From Diphasiastrum complanatum (taxonomy: Eukaryota > Streptophyta > Lycopodiopsida > Lycopodiales > Lycopodiaceae): a stretch of DNA of 64,000 bases. Of the stretch, positions 23,153 to 32,945 are shown piece after piece (within the stretch, counting starts at the first letter, position 1; each line of letters opens with the position of its first letter). A model generated the notes under the pieces. That model had not been told where the DNA came from and ran no database searches. It worked only from the letters and a program-made list of their open reading frames with translations. Location: assembly GCA_029204225.1 (NCBI GenBank), contig CM055092.1, positions 82,738,212 to 82,802,211 on the forward strand. Reading direction: 5' to 3'. The translations under genes were made by a program, and so were the position numbers.

Positions 23153-24430
23153 TTATTCTTTCCAAAAATCATCAAGATCATTTGCGTCTTTCTCTTTTTC
23201 TTGAGGAGCTATTGTAGTGTCAACTGGCACCTCTTCCACAATTTCCTTGACAACTGTAATCACATTATAGTCCTGAACTAGAATATCAGCAAACTCTCCT
23301 GTATTATCCACTTTTCCGCTAGCAGGACATTGGGGTTCCTTGGACAAGAGAATTACTAAGTCCTCGTTGTTTGAACTCTTTCCTACCTCAGCCAGTTCAT
23401 TTGGCAAAACTGAGTTAAGGGTGTTGGCTCAATTGGTTATCTTGACATCCAAAGTTTCTTTGGTCTCAAGTTCGAGCCTCTCCTTGGAAACCAAGAAGCA
23501 TTTGGCAAAACTGAAAGAGATTTCATTTTCATTTTTACAAAATCAACTAAATTAGAATCTAAATCTACTGCAACAACATGCTTGTCTTTTTTAACAACAC
23601 ATGCGCTCGTAGTGCTACTATCGCTTGTAGTGCCGCTACTGCTGAATAAGTCCAAAATCCAATCAACTAGGTGAGAAAAAATATCAATTAAATGATTAAT
23701 TGTGGCTTTTGATAGGGACAAGCCACGGAACCCATTATTGGATTTTTAAGTTTCTTCGTCATATTGAAACAAGTTGCCAAAACTTGTCAATCCGGAGGTG
23801 TTGTAATGAAGCATCAAGCGCTTGTCATCCAAAGAATAATAATCAATGGTTATATATTATATTTCATCGCGCTCCTCCCGGGTTTCTGAATTGGCCTTGT
23901 ACTTGACAAGGAATGTTACAACTAAAATAAATAAAAAATTTCAAATTGTTTAGGTTAACATTAGTGCTTATACTAAATTTAAAATAAAATTTTGAATTAA
24001 AATACGCATGAATAATTCACGAACTTAAAGACTTACCACACATTATTTTCTATTCCCACATTACAGAAAGTTAATAAAGCTTTTGGTACTGAAGCTGATT
24101 GTCAAGATGAATGAAAAATAACAATTCTCCAAATAGAAAATATTGTGATTTTTTGCACGAAACTATGGATTCACTGAATTTGAAAGGCTAATCATCATTT
24201 AATTATTCCTTCATCTGAAATCCATATGGTATATTGGCAATGTAGAGTGAGTAAGGCCTTTTCTTTAGAAATTTCGGATTTTCTCTACATAGTTGATCAA
24301 CATTTTTGGGGAGGTAGGTCTCTAATGGATCCTCCCCTGCAATGGTCTCACCTCATGCTAGTCTTTTTCCTGCCTTCGCTTTCAAAATATGTCTTTTGAA
24401 TTGCTCTAGAAGGACTTTGTTTTTCTTATC
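23153..24430 (-). pseudogene. Beta-class DNA amino-methyltransferase (N4-C/N6-A type), C-terminal exons, copy 2
   Basis: Minus strand, N- to C-terminal: LLEQFKRHILKAKAGKRLA, a TGA, DPLETYLPKNVDQLCREN, RPYSLYIANIPYGFQ (motif IV, Asp of copy 1 now Asn), then two stops at sites where family members carry Trp. Next are SVPKALLTFCN, a GTAAGT donor and a short intron. The last exon has IDYYSLDDKRLMLHYNTS, a frameshift, NPIMGSVACPYQKP, DWILDLFSSSGTT (motif I) and VVAVDLDSNLVDFVKMK. The acidic tail VVKEIVEEVPVDTT ends in DDFWKE and a stop. The motif I loop has gained SDSSTT by an 18-bp duplication, and an 86-bp insert interrupts the tail. Likely inactive. The intact tail stop suggests the true C-terminus. 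Confidence 0.7.
23399..23514 (+). mobile_element. tRNA-like SINE/retroposon insert with 15-bp target duplication
   Basis: The sequence ATTTGGCAAAACTGA occurs on both sides of an 86-bp insert (23414-23499). Copy 1 of the repeat has this site once and no insert, so it gives the empty site. The insert contains TGGCTCAATTGG (box A-like) and AGTTCGAGCC (box B-like) with tRNA-like spacing of about 45 bases, the internal RNA polymerase III promoter of tRNA-derived SINEs. It lacks a poly-A tail. It could be a very short SINE or a retroposed tRNA pseudogene. Confidence 0.75.
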
Positions 24431-24450
24431 TTCAGGAGATTGAAAAAAAA

Positions 24451-24829
24451 GAAGCTCTGCTTAGCATAGGAGATAAAACATAAAAAGACAAAGAAGAAGC
24501 TATGCTTAGCATAGGAGATAAAACATAAAAAGACAAAGAAGAAGCTATGCCTAACATAGGAGATAAAACATAAAAAGATAAAGAAGAAGCTATGCTAGCA
24601 TAGGAGATAAAACATAAGGAGATAAAGAAGAAGTTATGCTTAGCATAGGAAATAAAACATAAAAAGACAAAGAAGAAACTATGCCTAGCATAGGAGATAA
24701 AACATAAAAAGATAAAGAAGAAGCTATGCTAAGCATAGGAGACAAAATAGAAGGAAATAAAGAAGAAGTTATGTTTTAGCATAAGAGATAAAACATAAAG
24801 AGAAAAAGAAAAAGCTATGCTTGCATGAG
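24451..24829. repeat. 45-bp minisatellite, about 8.4 units, each with a palindrome
   Basis: Units of 44-46 bp follow one another with few differences. Each consists of GAAGCTATGCTTAGCATAGG followed by an A-rich half (AGATAAAACATAAAAAGACA). The first half contains the palindrome CTATGCTTAGCATAG. Unit-to-unit changes often alter one palindrome arm. The array lies between two minus-strand stretches that look like methyltransferase exons, so it is probably intronic. Confidence 0.9.
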
Positions 24830-24841
24830 TGAAATAAATAC

Positions 24842-25343
24842 CATGTCTCTAAACAAAATAAAAAATGGAGTTAAAGTTTCGTTTCGACTGCTCAAAGAAT
24901 AGAGCCTTTAGCACTCTCCGACAGTTTAAAAATGATAGTTTAACTTTGTCACAAGGGCTTCTTGAACTTTCAGAAACAATTTATGTCTGCATTTAAAAAA
25001 ATTTATTGCTAGAAATCCTTCTAAATCTTTAGAATCGTTTTATTAAAAAAAAATGAATTGAAAATAAATATTTAACTCATAAATATTACCTCTAAATTTT
25101 TTTTCCCATTTTTGCAAGGGAGAGTTGACCATCTGCAACTCTAAAAAGAACACTTATTAATAGCTCTAACGAGCTAATTCCTTGCATGTTTTTCCACTCT
25201 GATATTTTCATTTTTGTAGGGATTGGCTTCAGAGTTTGAGAGACGACAACTTTCTTTTTTCCCTTCGAGACACCCTGAGAAGGTTGGCCTTTTATTTAAA
25301 AATCCTCCGACTTGTCAAAAAATTTATCGACAAGGGCCCATAC
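24842..25343 (-). pseudogene. Two probable upstream exons of the methyltransferase gene
   Basis: Minus-strand exon 25343-25090 follows a TTTTAG acceptor and reads VWALVDKFFDKSEDF, a TAA, GQPSQGVSKGKKKVVVSQTL, KISEWKNMQGISSLELLISV and FRVADGQLSLAKMGKKI, then a GTAATA donor. After an AT-rich gap, 24986-24842 follows AAATGCAG and reads SRSPCDKVKLSFLNCRRVLK then ALFFEQSKRNFNSI. Open reading, splice borders and the same strand link them to the methyltransferase exons beginning at about 24430. I do not recognise the domain. Assignment to the same gene is inferred from position. Confidence 0.4.
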
Positions 25344-26073
25344 CTAAAATCAAAAAATATTTTAATTATTTAAAAGTAATTTAAGAAATTTTAAAATAAA
25401 TTCTAAAATTTGAATCTAATAACATAAATTTTGAATAGAACATTTCACGTCAAACATAGAAAAAAAATTACTTGGCCACTATAGAAAGCAAGTTGAAAAA
25501 AATTATCGTATTTTGTAAGGCTCTACGTAAAATTTTTTGAATCAAACGGTAGACCTGTCTCTTGAACACAAAGTGTCTTCGACTCCAATTGATTTACATC
25601 TCCAAATTTGGAGACTCTCATATGCTCTTTATGAAAAACCGAATCCTTTGTATTACGATCATTTTCATGCGGTAGTCCTGATCAATATCTCAGATGAACA
25701 ATTTTGTGCTTCCACTTTCAGGCCAACAAATGCAATGGCACTAACAGTTTGGAAAGAGAGAATATGAGAATATTCTTGAAATAAATGTTTTCGGGCCTAT
25801 AAACTATGCATGCCTCCAAGAACAAAAAAATGATAAGAATCTAAAATAGAAATATTAAAATTTGCAACATCTTTGCATTCCGAGGGGTCAACCAAAACAA
25901 CAAAAGACATTACAGTGGCTTGGGTATGATTTTTAATTTATTTATTTTTTGATTATGTACATGTGTCTCGTCCTATCTCTAGTTATTGGGTCAACAGGCG
26001 GCCTATCACATTGGTCTATATCCAAAATTAAAGTTGTTTCTCTGATTTTTTTTGTTTTATGAATTTTCTCTCT

Positions 26074-26700
26074 TCATTTAATAATATCTGAGGTGTCTTG
26101 AAGGGGGCTATTAGAGGCACCGGTGGTCTCAACATTTTCAGTGGTGGGTTTTGTGACCTGAGCAGTGGTAGAAGCAGGCTTGCGAGGTCCCATAGATACA
26201 AATTTAACACTCCGTGATAAATATATCGGATCTTTCTCCTCCGCAATAGCAACTAGCACCAGTTTTAAGCATTGCTTCATGCTCTGAACACAAACAAAAT
26301 ACATGTTTACAGCATAATGAGCAAAGAAGTTTATATTAGCTATGCTCAACATAGGTACTCAATTTTAATAAGAGATATTTTGCTTGTAAGGTGCTAGGAT
26401 TTTTATAATTAGTTAAACACTATGCTAAGTATAGAACACATGTTAATCAACATTATTCAAAACATGATTTATGATTACATACCAAAGTCACAAGAGCTTT
26501 ATCAAAGTAAGTTTTGATAGCATCATCTTGGCAAAGTCGAATCTCAATCATAGTCTCGTTCAAAATAAAAATAGAATGATACTTATCCGTCTCTTTTACC
26601 AAGACGTTCACAAAACTCTCTTCCTCATTCTCATCTGGTTGATCAGCAAGCAATCTGCCTTGAATATGAAATTGTGAATCCCCCCCTGCCAAGCTTCTTT
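26074..26700 (-). CDS. Unrecognised two-exon minus-strand gene segment
   Basis: Exon 26700-26482 (minus) follows an ATTCATTTAG acceptor and encodes GGDSQFHIQGRLLADQ, NEEESFVNVLVKETDKYHSI and RLCQDDAIKTYFDKALVTL. It ends at a GTATGT donor. Exon 26288-26074 follows a TTTGTTTGTGTTCAG acceptor and encodes SMKQCLKLVLVAIAEEKDPI, SRSVKF and a Thr-rich tail, to a TGA. Both stretches are free of stops and the splice sites are good, so this part looks better preserved than the methyltransferase exons downstream on the same strand. It may be the 5' part of that gene or a neighbour. No family is recognised. The beta-rich pattern could be an OB fold, but that is a guess. Confidence 0.45.
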
Positions 26701-27659
26701 GCTAAATGAATAAAAAACTTAGAGAGCTTTGTGTGGTTAACTCCTCTAGTAAAGTAGTATATGAATTTTCTTGTTTTTCAATGGGATATCTTGAGGTTTG
26801 TTCAAGATTTTGAAAGAAATACTCAACATTTTGAAAATTAGCAAAAAAAGAAAAGACAATCTGCAAAGAAGAAGATTCTTTAGTAAAATTTCAAATATGA
26901 CCTTAATAAAAATATTGAAAACTTAAAAAAGTTAAGCAGTTTTAGACTAAAGTCTCTAAAAATCACTAATAAAGTATGCAATTTCTGTAGAATTTAATAA
27001 TAACTTCACATGATTTACAGTATCTGAGACCTAGAAGAAGCACATATTCTTGCAAAAATATCTCATAATTCTCACTTTTGAGAAGCTGAGGCTTGCAACA
27101 ACTGAGGAATACGAGTCCTGACCTATGCTAAGAGCATAGGTTGCTTCTTCGATTCTCTTCTCACCTATGCTCAACATAGGTGAGAGTTAGGGGCACGAAG
27201 ACATCATATGCTGAGCATAGGTGATAGGAGATTACCCGAGAGACCACCTATGCTGAGCATTTTGGACTCTCACCTTAGGCCTCATGCCAACCTGGAGTTT
27301 GCGTCGGAACAAAGTTAACACGGCTCAACCCACCTCATGTTGTCGGGAGCCTATGTCAGGACCGTGCTTGCGCACTTCAACAAACAGGAGCTGAAACCGA
27401 AACCTAATCCTAGGTTGACCCTAACCCTAAGGATGTGCCCATATAGTATTTAAGGCATGGCCGTTTGCGATTCCAATTGACCATTTTATTTCTAGGCTTG
27501 TTACTTATTTGCATCTAGCTATTTCCTTGTTCAAGTCTATTGAGATTCGCATAGATTTTTATTTATTCTACGAACAACATAAGATAATGTTAAGTTTGTG
27601 AAGCACATTTAGTTTTATATGTGTCAACTATGTTTTTGAGACTATGCTTAGCATAAGTC
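26339..27659. repeat. Dispersed palindrome family (C)CTATGCTNAGCATAG(G)
   Basis: Palindromes or near-palindromes of this core occur at about 26339, 26418, 27121, 27162, 27205, 27245 and 27640, in addition to the eight-fold array at 24451-24829. The cleanest is CACCTATGCTCAACATAGGTG. They lie in introns of the minus-strand gene and in the space between it and the divergent plus-strand remnant. One weak match occurs elsewhere, near 15383. Confidence 0.7.
27410..27480 (+). promoter_or_regulatory. Telo-box-containing putative intergenic promoter
   Basis: TTGACCCTAACCCTAAGG includes the telomere-like ACCCTAA box found in promoters of many plant housekeeping genes. About 20 bases downstream is ATAGTATTTAAGG, a weak TATA-like run. 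The site lies between a minus-strand and a plus-strand gene remnant, so it could serve the divergent pair. A short interstitial telomere trace is the alternative. Confidence 0.35.
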
Positions 27660-27672
27660 TTAGTTAATAAGG

Positions 27673-28629
27673 TTACGATATCAACAAGTTCTACCTCCTC
27701 CATTCCAGTAGTTGTAACTCAATATGTTGCAACAAGTGCATCATCTTCATCTGAAATTCCCAATGATAGTTTTTTTTTATAAAGCCACTCTTGATTTTCA
27801 ATATATTTTTGTAAATGATATGGTATCATCATCATTTATCCGTTTATCGTTTTAAATTTCTCATATAAGTACTATTCAAGAAATGACACTTGTAACTCGG
27901 CTTGTGTCAAATGTTTCGACCTCGTCCTTCTCTTCAGATACAAGCTCTGCACAATAAGAACATTGTTCTTTTGAACAAGTTGAATCACCGAGTGATGATT
28001 CACAAGCTTCAATTCCCTCGATTACTAATTCTAGTAAATCAGCAGATCCGCGTAAGTCTGTTGATATTTGACATTCAAACTTTTCACATCTTCGTAGGAG
28101 ACCTACCCAAAGTTATGCTCGTCGTGTTAAATCTAAAAGGGCTATATTTATTGACAATTTAGAGCATTCTAAGGGTCCAGAACATCTTGAGGTTGGAGCC
28201 AGAATTTGGAGTCAAGAAATTCCAACACCTTTTCAACCAGTTCAAGCACCTACAAGTGTGTCATAGGTTCAATTTACAACTCAGACTCCAAACAAAAAAA
28301 AAATACAAGAGAAACTTGAGATCTTCACCTGTTTTAACTAATCGTCAAAAATAGTTGATTACAAAATCTGATATTCGTGAGGTGTAGAATATTATTTGCT
28401 GCTCATCCTCTTGCTTATAAAAATTCAGTATCAAAGAAATTGAAGAATTAAGATCAAATTTCTTTTTACGAAGTAAGGATGAAAGGAATTACTATTTGTG
28501 TGCAACAGTGAGGCCGGACAAAAACTCCTAATCCTATTTTTTAAATGCTTTGGACGTTTATCGCAAAGCTTACAAAGTAGTTCATGCAATCAAAAACTCA
28601 CGACTTCAACGAATGCATGCACGATTTTG
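27673..28629 (+). pseudogene. Decayed plus-strand gene of unknown family
   Basis: Long stretches read openly apart from isolated stops. The first is a Ser/Thr-rich N-terminal part, VTISTSSTSSIPVVVTQYVA then SASSSSEIPND. After a gap that may be an intron come SSDTSSAQ, ESPSDDSQASIPSITNSS and RRRPTQSYARRVKSKRAIFI, followed by EHLEVGARIWSQEIPTPFQ. Further on are LRSNFFLRSKDERNYYLCAT, YFLNALDVYRKAYKVVHAIK and RLQRMHARF. It is cut at its 3' end by the copia LTR at 28630. Its head faces the minus-strand gene about 1 kb away. No family recognised. Ser-rich start and basic RR/KSKR patches suggest a nuclear protein. Confidence 0.45.
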
Positions 28630-29277
28630 TGAGAGATTTCAACTAGTTTAGTCTAGTTTAGTCATATTTTGGTTAATTGTCAATAAGAGGCCAAAACTCA
28701 TTTTAGACTTTAAAATAAACTTTTTGAAGTTATATTAGTTTAAAATACATTCAATAAACACTTTTTGAAAGTGTGGGAAAGTTGGTAGTCGAGTTTGAGA
28801 GAGATTCAAATATGAACTTTGGGTACATTGAATCTAGACCCAAAAATAGTAGGGTTTACATTTTGGAGGGAAAGCCAAGTGGCCAAATAGGGTTTGGAAA
28901 CTCTATAAAAGGATGTAACTTGTGGAGAGACGCATCTTCTCTCTTCTATCTCTCATTTCATCATTATACATGGTTCTCTTTGGGTTCTACTACTCATTGG
29001 TGCACTATCTTGGTGATATCTTGCAATCTTGTGTGTAGAATGCTCATATTTTGTTATTTTCGGTTCCACACGTGTGAAATATAGTAGGGTACCGTAATTG
29101 TATGGAAAGAAAACATATTTTATGTTTTGGTTCATGTTTGATCAGTATCTCTTAATGTTTTCATCTCATTTTGTATGTAGATGCTGATTTTTTTACAATG
29201 GCAAGATTGTTGGTTTGTTCCTTTAACCAAAGATCAGGGACATGGATTGGATGTTGAATGATCTGAAATCCTTTACA
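28630..29277 (+). repeat. 5' LTR of non-autonomous copia element
   Basis: Begins TGAGAGATTTCAACTAG and ends CTTTACA just before a perfect primer site. The first 412 or so bases match the truncated 3' LTR at 32177-32588 at high identity. Contains CTCTATAAAAGGATG, a good TATA box, about 280 bases in, followed by a C/T-rich start region. Confidence 0.9.
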
Positions 29278-29289
29278 TGGTATCAGAGC
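29278..29289 (+). other. Primer-binding site TGGTATCAGAGC
   Basis: Perfect complement to the 3' end of plant initiator-Met tRNA, immediately 3' of the LTR. It defines the element's 5' boundary and plus orientation. Confidence 0.95.
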
Positions 29290-29840
29290 TACTGTGCTTT
29301 AGGTTATGAAAGGATCAGCCATCTTAGATTGATCTCTACTCAAAAATCAGCATTTTTGCATGTGTACAATTGATCTTTTGTAGGTCAAAACTCAATATAG
29401 GGTTATATACTTGATCAATTCTGATTTCACACTTGGTTTACTAGCATTGGATGACTTTTGGTGCATTAGGAAGGTCTCATTGGAGGCTACAAGAAGATAT
29501 ATCAAGTTTCTAAAAATTGCATGTAGAATTTGAGATATTCAATTTTTTTGTGATTTTGTCAAAACCCTAATTTTGATTGGATCTCTAGTTTGTGAGGTTA
29601 AGAAACTTCATTTGAGTGTGTTTCAATCTTAGGAAGTGGCAAGAATAATTAGATTGAGGATAGATCATAGGTTGATCAAGATCTCACTATTCTATGTGTT
29701 AATTTTCTAGTTAGAACTGCTAGAAGAGATTTGAGAGGTTCCATATCTTTGTGATTTCTTCTTGAGTTCATTTGTTGACATTCAAGAGAGTGCTTTGTGC
29801 ATTATAACAGGTTGAAAGAAGAAGATCAGGTCACTTCAAC

Positions 29841-31033
29841 ATGGCTACAAGTGGAGGCTTTATGTTGGAGAGCAATGATAGGCTTACCTCAATCAACTAT
29901 TCTACTTGGAAGGTGAGGATGGAATCCTTATTGGAGATGAATGAGTTGATGGAGATTGTTGCAGGTGTGGAGGAGAGGCCTCAAGCACCTCAAGATCAAA
30001 TGAGGTATGACAAGAGAGCCAAAAGAGCTCTACACATGATTAAGATGAATGTTACCAATATACTTCTCAAGGAAGTTGGTAAGTGCACATCATCTTTGGA
30101 GGCTTGGAAAGCTTTGAAGAAGTTTTATGAATACAAGTCTACATCAAGAGTGCTTACTCTTAGGAGGCAAATCTTTCAAAGTTTGCAAAAGAAGGAAGAG
30201 AGTACTCATGCTTTTGTTTTGAGGGTTAAAGCATTCAATGATGAGTTAGCATGTATTGATGAAAGCATTAAGGAGGTAAAACTTGTTCAAGTTATACTTA
30301 ATGGCTTGCTGGATGATCATGCTAATCTTGTTAAAAGTTTTGCTATTCAAAAGACTTTGCCAAGTATTGTGGATTTGCAAGAGATCTTGGTGAATGAGGA
30401 GTATAGGCTTCAATCAAGAGGAGGTGGATCTACATCGACATCTCAATATGAAGACGAGGCTATGTTCATCAAAGGCAAGTTCAAGGGCAAAGGCAAAGGC
30501 AAGTGGTCTAAAGGGCAAGATCAAGGTGAGATTTCTTCTTTTGGCAAAAAGAAAGATAAGTCTAAGTTGAAATTTATTGTGGAATCAAAGGGCATTTTGC
30601 AAATGAATGTTTGAAGAAGCAAAGAGATGAAGGTAGCAAGCAAATCAACTTTACTACTAATGATGAGGATCTAGGTGGTGGTGATTCTCTTTTGATGTGT
30701 TCTTCAAGTCCAATATCAAGTGAAGGTGACAAAGATTCATGGTGGATTGATAGTGGAGCTAGTTCACACATGACTAGTCACAAGGAAATCTTTACTTCTT
30801 TGGTCACTTATGATGGAGCCAAGAAAGCAATTCACATGGCCAATGGTGGTGAGTGTGTGATTGAAGGTATTGGTTCAATTTCTATTTGTCACTCTACTAA
30901 TAAGAAAGCAAGACTTGATGGTGTTCTTTACATTCCTTCACTTTCAAAGAATTTGCTAAGTATTGGTCAAATGATAGAGAAAGGATACATGGTAAAGTTT
31001 GGTGGTGATGCTTGTTTCATTACAAAGGAATAA
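29841..31033 (+). pseudogene. Copia gag and protease (one frameshift)
   Basis: Starts MATSGGFMLESNDRLTSINY. UBN2 gag covers residues 15-190 (YSTWKVRMESLLEMNELME, LEAWKALKKFYEYKSTSR, VQVILNGLLDDHANLVKSF), followed by a Lys/Gly-rich linker. A one-base shift near 30575 moves reading into the zinc knuckle YCGIKGHFANEC, whose first Cys seems lost. The protease follows with active site WWIDSGASSHMTSHKEIF, then IHMANGGECVIEGIGSI and VLYIPSLSKNLLSIGQM. Gag forms the intracellular particle and protease matures it. Only the frameshift prevents a continuous product, which suggests fairly recent activity, perhaps with proteins supplied in trans. Confidence 0.85.
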
Positions 31034-32176
31034 ATCTAGGTTGCTAGGGGCAATAGACAAGGTAGACTTTTCAAGCTTGATGCTTTTGTTATGGCTAGCA
31101 AAAAGGATGGAATGGAAAAGGAGATTGGTCTCAACTTTCCACAGTTACCTTTTAGCATCAATAAGATTGATGGATCTTATGCAAAGTCTAAAAAGCTTCC
31201 TTATGCTAGATCTAGGTTAAGATCTGATATGCTTCTTGGAGATGTTCATCTTTATAGAATTTTTTTTTTTCTGAAAAACTGATAAAATCAAGGACTGGAT
31301 ATCGGTCTCAAGCGTGAAATAGAACACAACTCTTGAGGATAATGATGGTGTTTCAATGGTTCTTCATGGCATGTGCAAGCATGCAAAAGGTAAGGAAAGA
31401 GCTATTTCATCAATGGAGGTGAAGGTAAGGAAAGAGCTAACTTCATCAATGGTCAAGAGGAAGATCAAGAGGTTGGTCTCAAAGGGCTTCAACAACACAA
31501 AAATAAAGGTGTCAATTTGGAGCTAGTCAAGAGCATGAAAGGAGAGGTAATTGACAAAGATGTTATGGATCTATTTTTGCAACTTATTGAAGACTCAAGT
31601 AAGGTCAAAGGAGCAGCAAGGAAGTGTTGTTCAAGTTTACTTTACTTGTTCTATCTCATGTTTGAGCTATTTCATGTGGATGTGTGCAAATTGTCAAGAT
31701 ATGGACAAACTAGCTACATTGTCTTGCAATATCTTATTGTTGGAGTTGTACTAGAATTCTTGGCTGGTTTTGCTGATGGAAATGAAGCTATTGGAAGTTT
31801 TTTTTTTATTTTTTTATTATGTCACTCATTCATGGACAAGTCATCAAGTGTTGATGATATCTTGTGGCAAGATGGAGATGGAGGCTCATTCATGGAGTTT
31901 TATGGTGGAGACATATCAAAAAAGGACAAAGTTGGAGGAGACAAGCAAGCAAATGGTCATCACTAACATTTATTGTTTCATTGTTGTAATTTTCCAATGT
32001 GTAAAATTGATGTAAGAAATAGTGAAGCATCCAATTTGGACACTATTCTCTATATCAATTATGAAAGATACTTTAGAACCTTAGAAAGGAGATCTATACT
32101 TAGGATGGAGATCATTCTAAAGTTGGATCAAAGTTCTATTGTCAAAACTATGTCAAAACTAGTTGAAGAGGGAGTG
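31034..32176 (+). other. Internal region without pol; contains a 149-residue ORF of unknown origin
   Basis: After a short GAG-pre-like stretch (RLFKLDAFVMASKK) the expected integrase, reverse transcriptase and RNase H are absent. Instead an ORF at 31517-31966 encodes KSMKGEVIDKDVMDLFLQL, a hydrophobic middle (IVLQYLIVGVVLEFLAGF, FFFIFLLCHSF) and an acidic/Gly-rich end. No family recognised. The region ends with the purine tract GAAGAGGGAG just before the 3' LTR. Position recalls an env-like ORF, but chance or captured host sequence is as likely. Confidence 0.6.
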
Positions 32177-32588
32177 TGAGACATTTCAACTAGTTTAGTC
32201 TAGTTTAGTCATATTTTGGTTAATTGTCAATAAGAGGCCAAAACTCATTTTAGATTTAGAGATAAACTTTTAAGTTATATTAGTTTAAAATACATTCAAT
32301 AAACACTTTTTGAAAGTGTGAGAAAGTTGGTAGTCGAGTTTGAGAAAGATTCAAATTTGAACTTTGGGTACATTGAATCTAGACCCAAAAATAGTAGGGT
32401 TTACATTTTGGAGGGAAAGCCAAGTGGCCAAATAGGGTGTGAAAACTCTATAAAAGGATGAAACTTGTGGAGAGACACATCTTCTCTCTTCTATCTCTCA
32501 TTTCATCATTATACATGGTTCTCTTTGGGTTCTATTACTCATTGGTGCACTATCTTGGTGATATCTTGCAATCTTGTGTGTAGAATGT
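32177..32588 (+). repeat. 3' LTR of non-autonomous copia element, truncated
   Basis: Begins TGAGACATTTCAACTAG after a purine tract and matches the 5' LTR for about 412 bases, including the CTCTATAAAAGGATG box. It stops abruptly at TGTGTAGAATG, where unrelated sequence leading to the next copia element begins. About 235 bases of the 3' end are missing. Confidence 0.9.
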
Positions 32589-32945
32589 TCAACTGAAGTT
32601 TGAAGTCTTTTCAAACTGAAGAAATAGGTCAAAAAGCAAAAAAACCCCTTAAATCCACCTCCTTTATCCGTTTTGACCCAAACGAAAGACTACAACCTCC
32701 AAACGAAGGGCACCTGGACTGTACCTACAAGTACGGTACATCAAAATAGAGTGACTGCCGCGGAGGAAGTGTTCGGAGTGTGACAAAAGTGATTTCACCA
32801 TTCCATTGGACACATAGTTGGGAGTTGATGACTGAGTGCATTTCGGAAGGCGACGCCGATTTGGCTTTCAAATTGGGAGAAAAGCGACGAGTGGCCTGGT
32901 AAGGGAAAAAGTGCAGGTCATTATTTTCAACTTCTGACATCGCAG

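Larger units (their letters stand above)
22188..24285. repeat. Long direct repeat, copy 2 (partner at 3412-5309)
   Basis: Matches copy 1 throughout in the same orientation, with scattered substitutions. It is longer because it holds an 86-bp retroposon-like insert with its target duplication, an in-frame 18-bp duplication in the methyltransferase motif I loop, and about 90 bp absent from copy 1. At its right end the methyltransferase reading continues beyond the repeat, so copy 2 retains more of the source gene and copy 1 is the truncated derivative. Confidence 0.85.

Noticed and set aside
23414-23499. Functional tRNA gene
   Set aside because: Only the two promoter-like boxes fit; I could not pair a full acceptor stem, and the flanking duplication shows an insertion event.
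24451-24829. CRISPR array
   Set aside because: Units are contiguous 45-bp tandem repeats with no unique spacers and no cas genes; the DNA is plant nuclear.
27410-27435. True interstitial telomere array
   Set aside because: Only two ACCCTAA units are present, so a promoter telo-box or chance is more likely.
31517-31966. Retroviral envelope gene
   Set aside because: Hydrophobic segments and position alone are not enough; no signal peptide, cleavage site or family match is visible.
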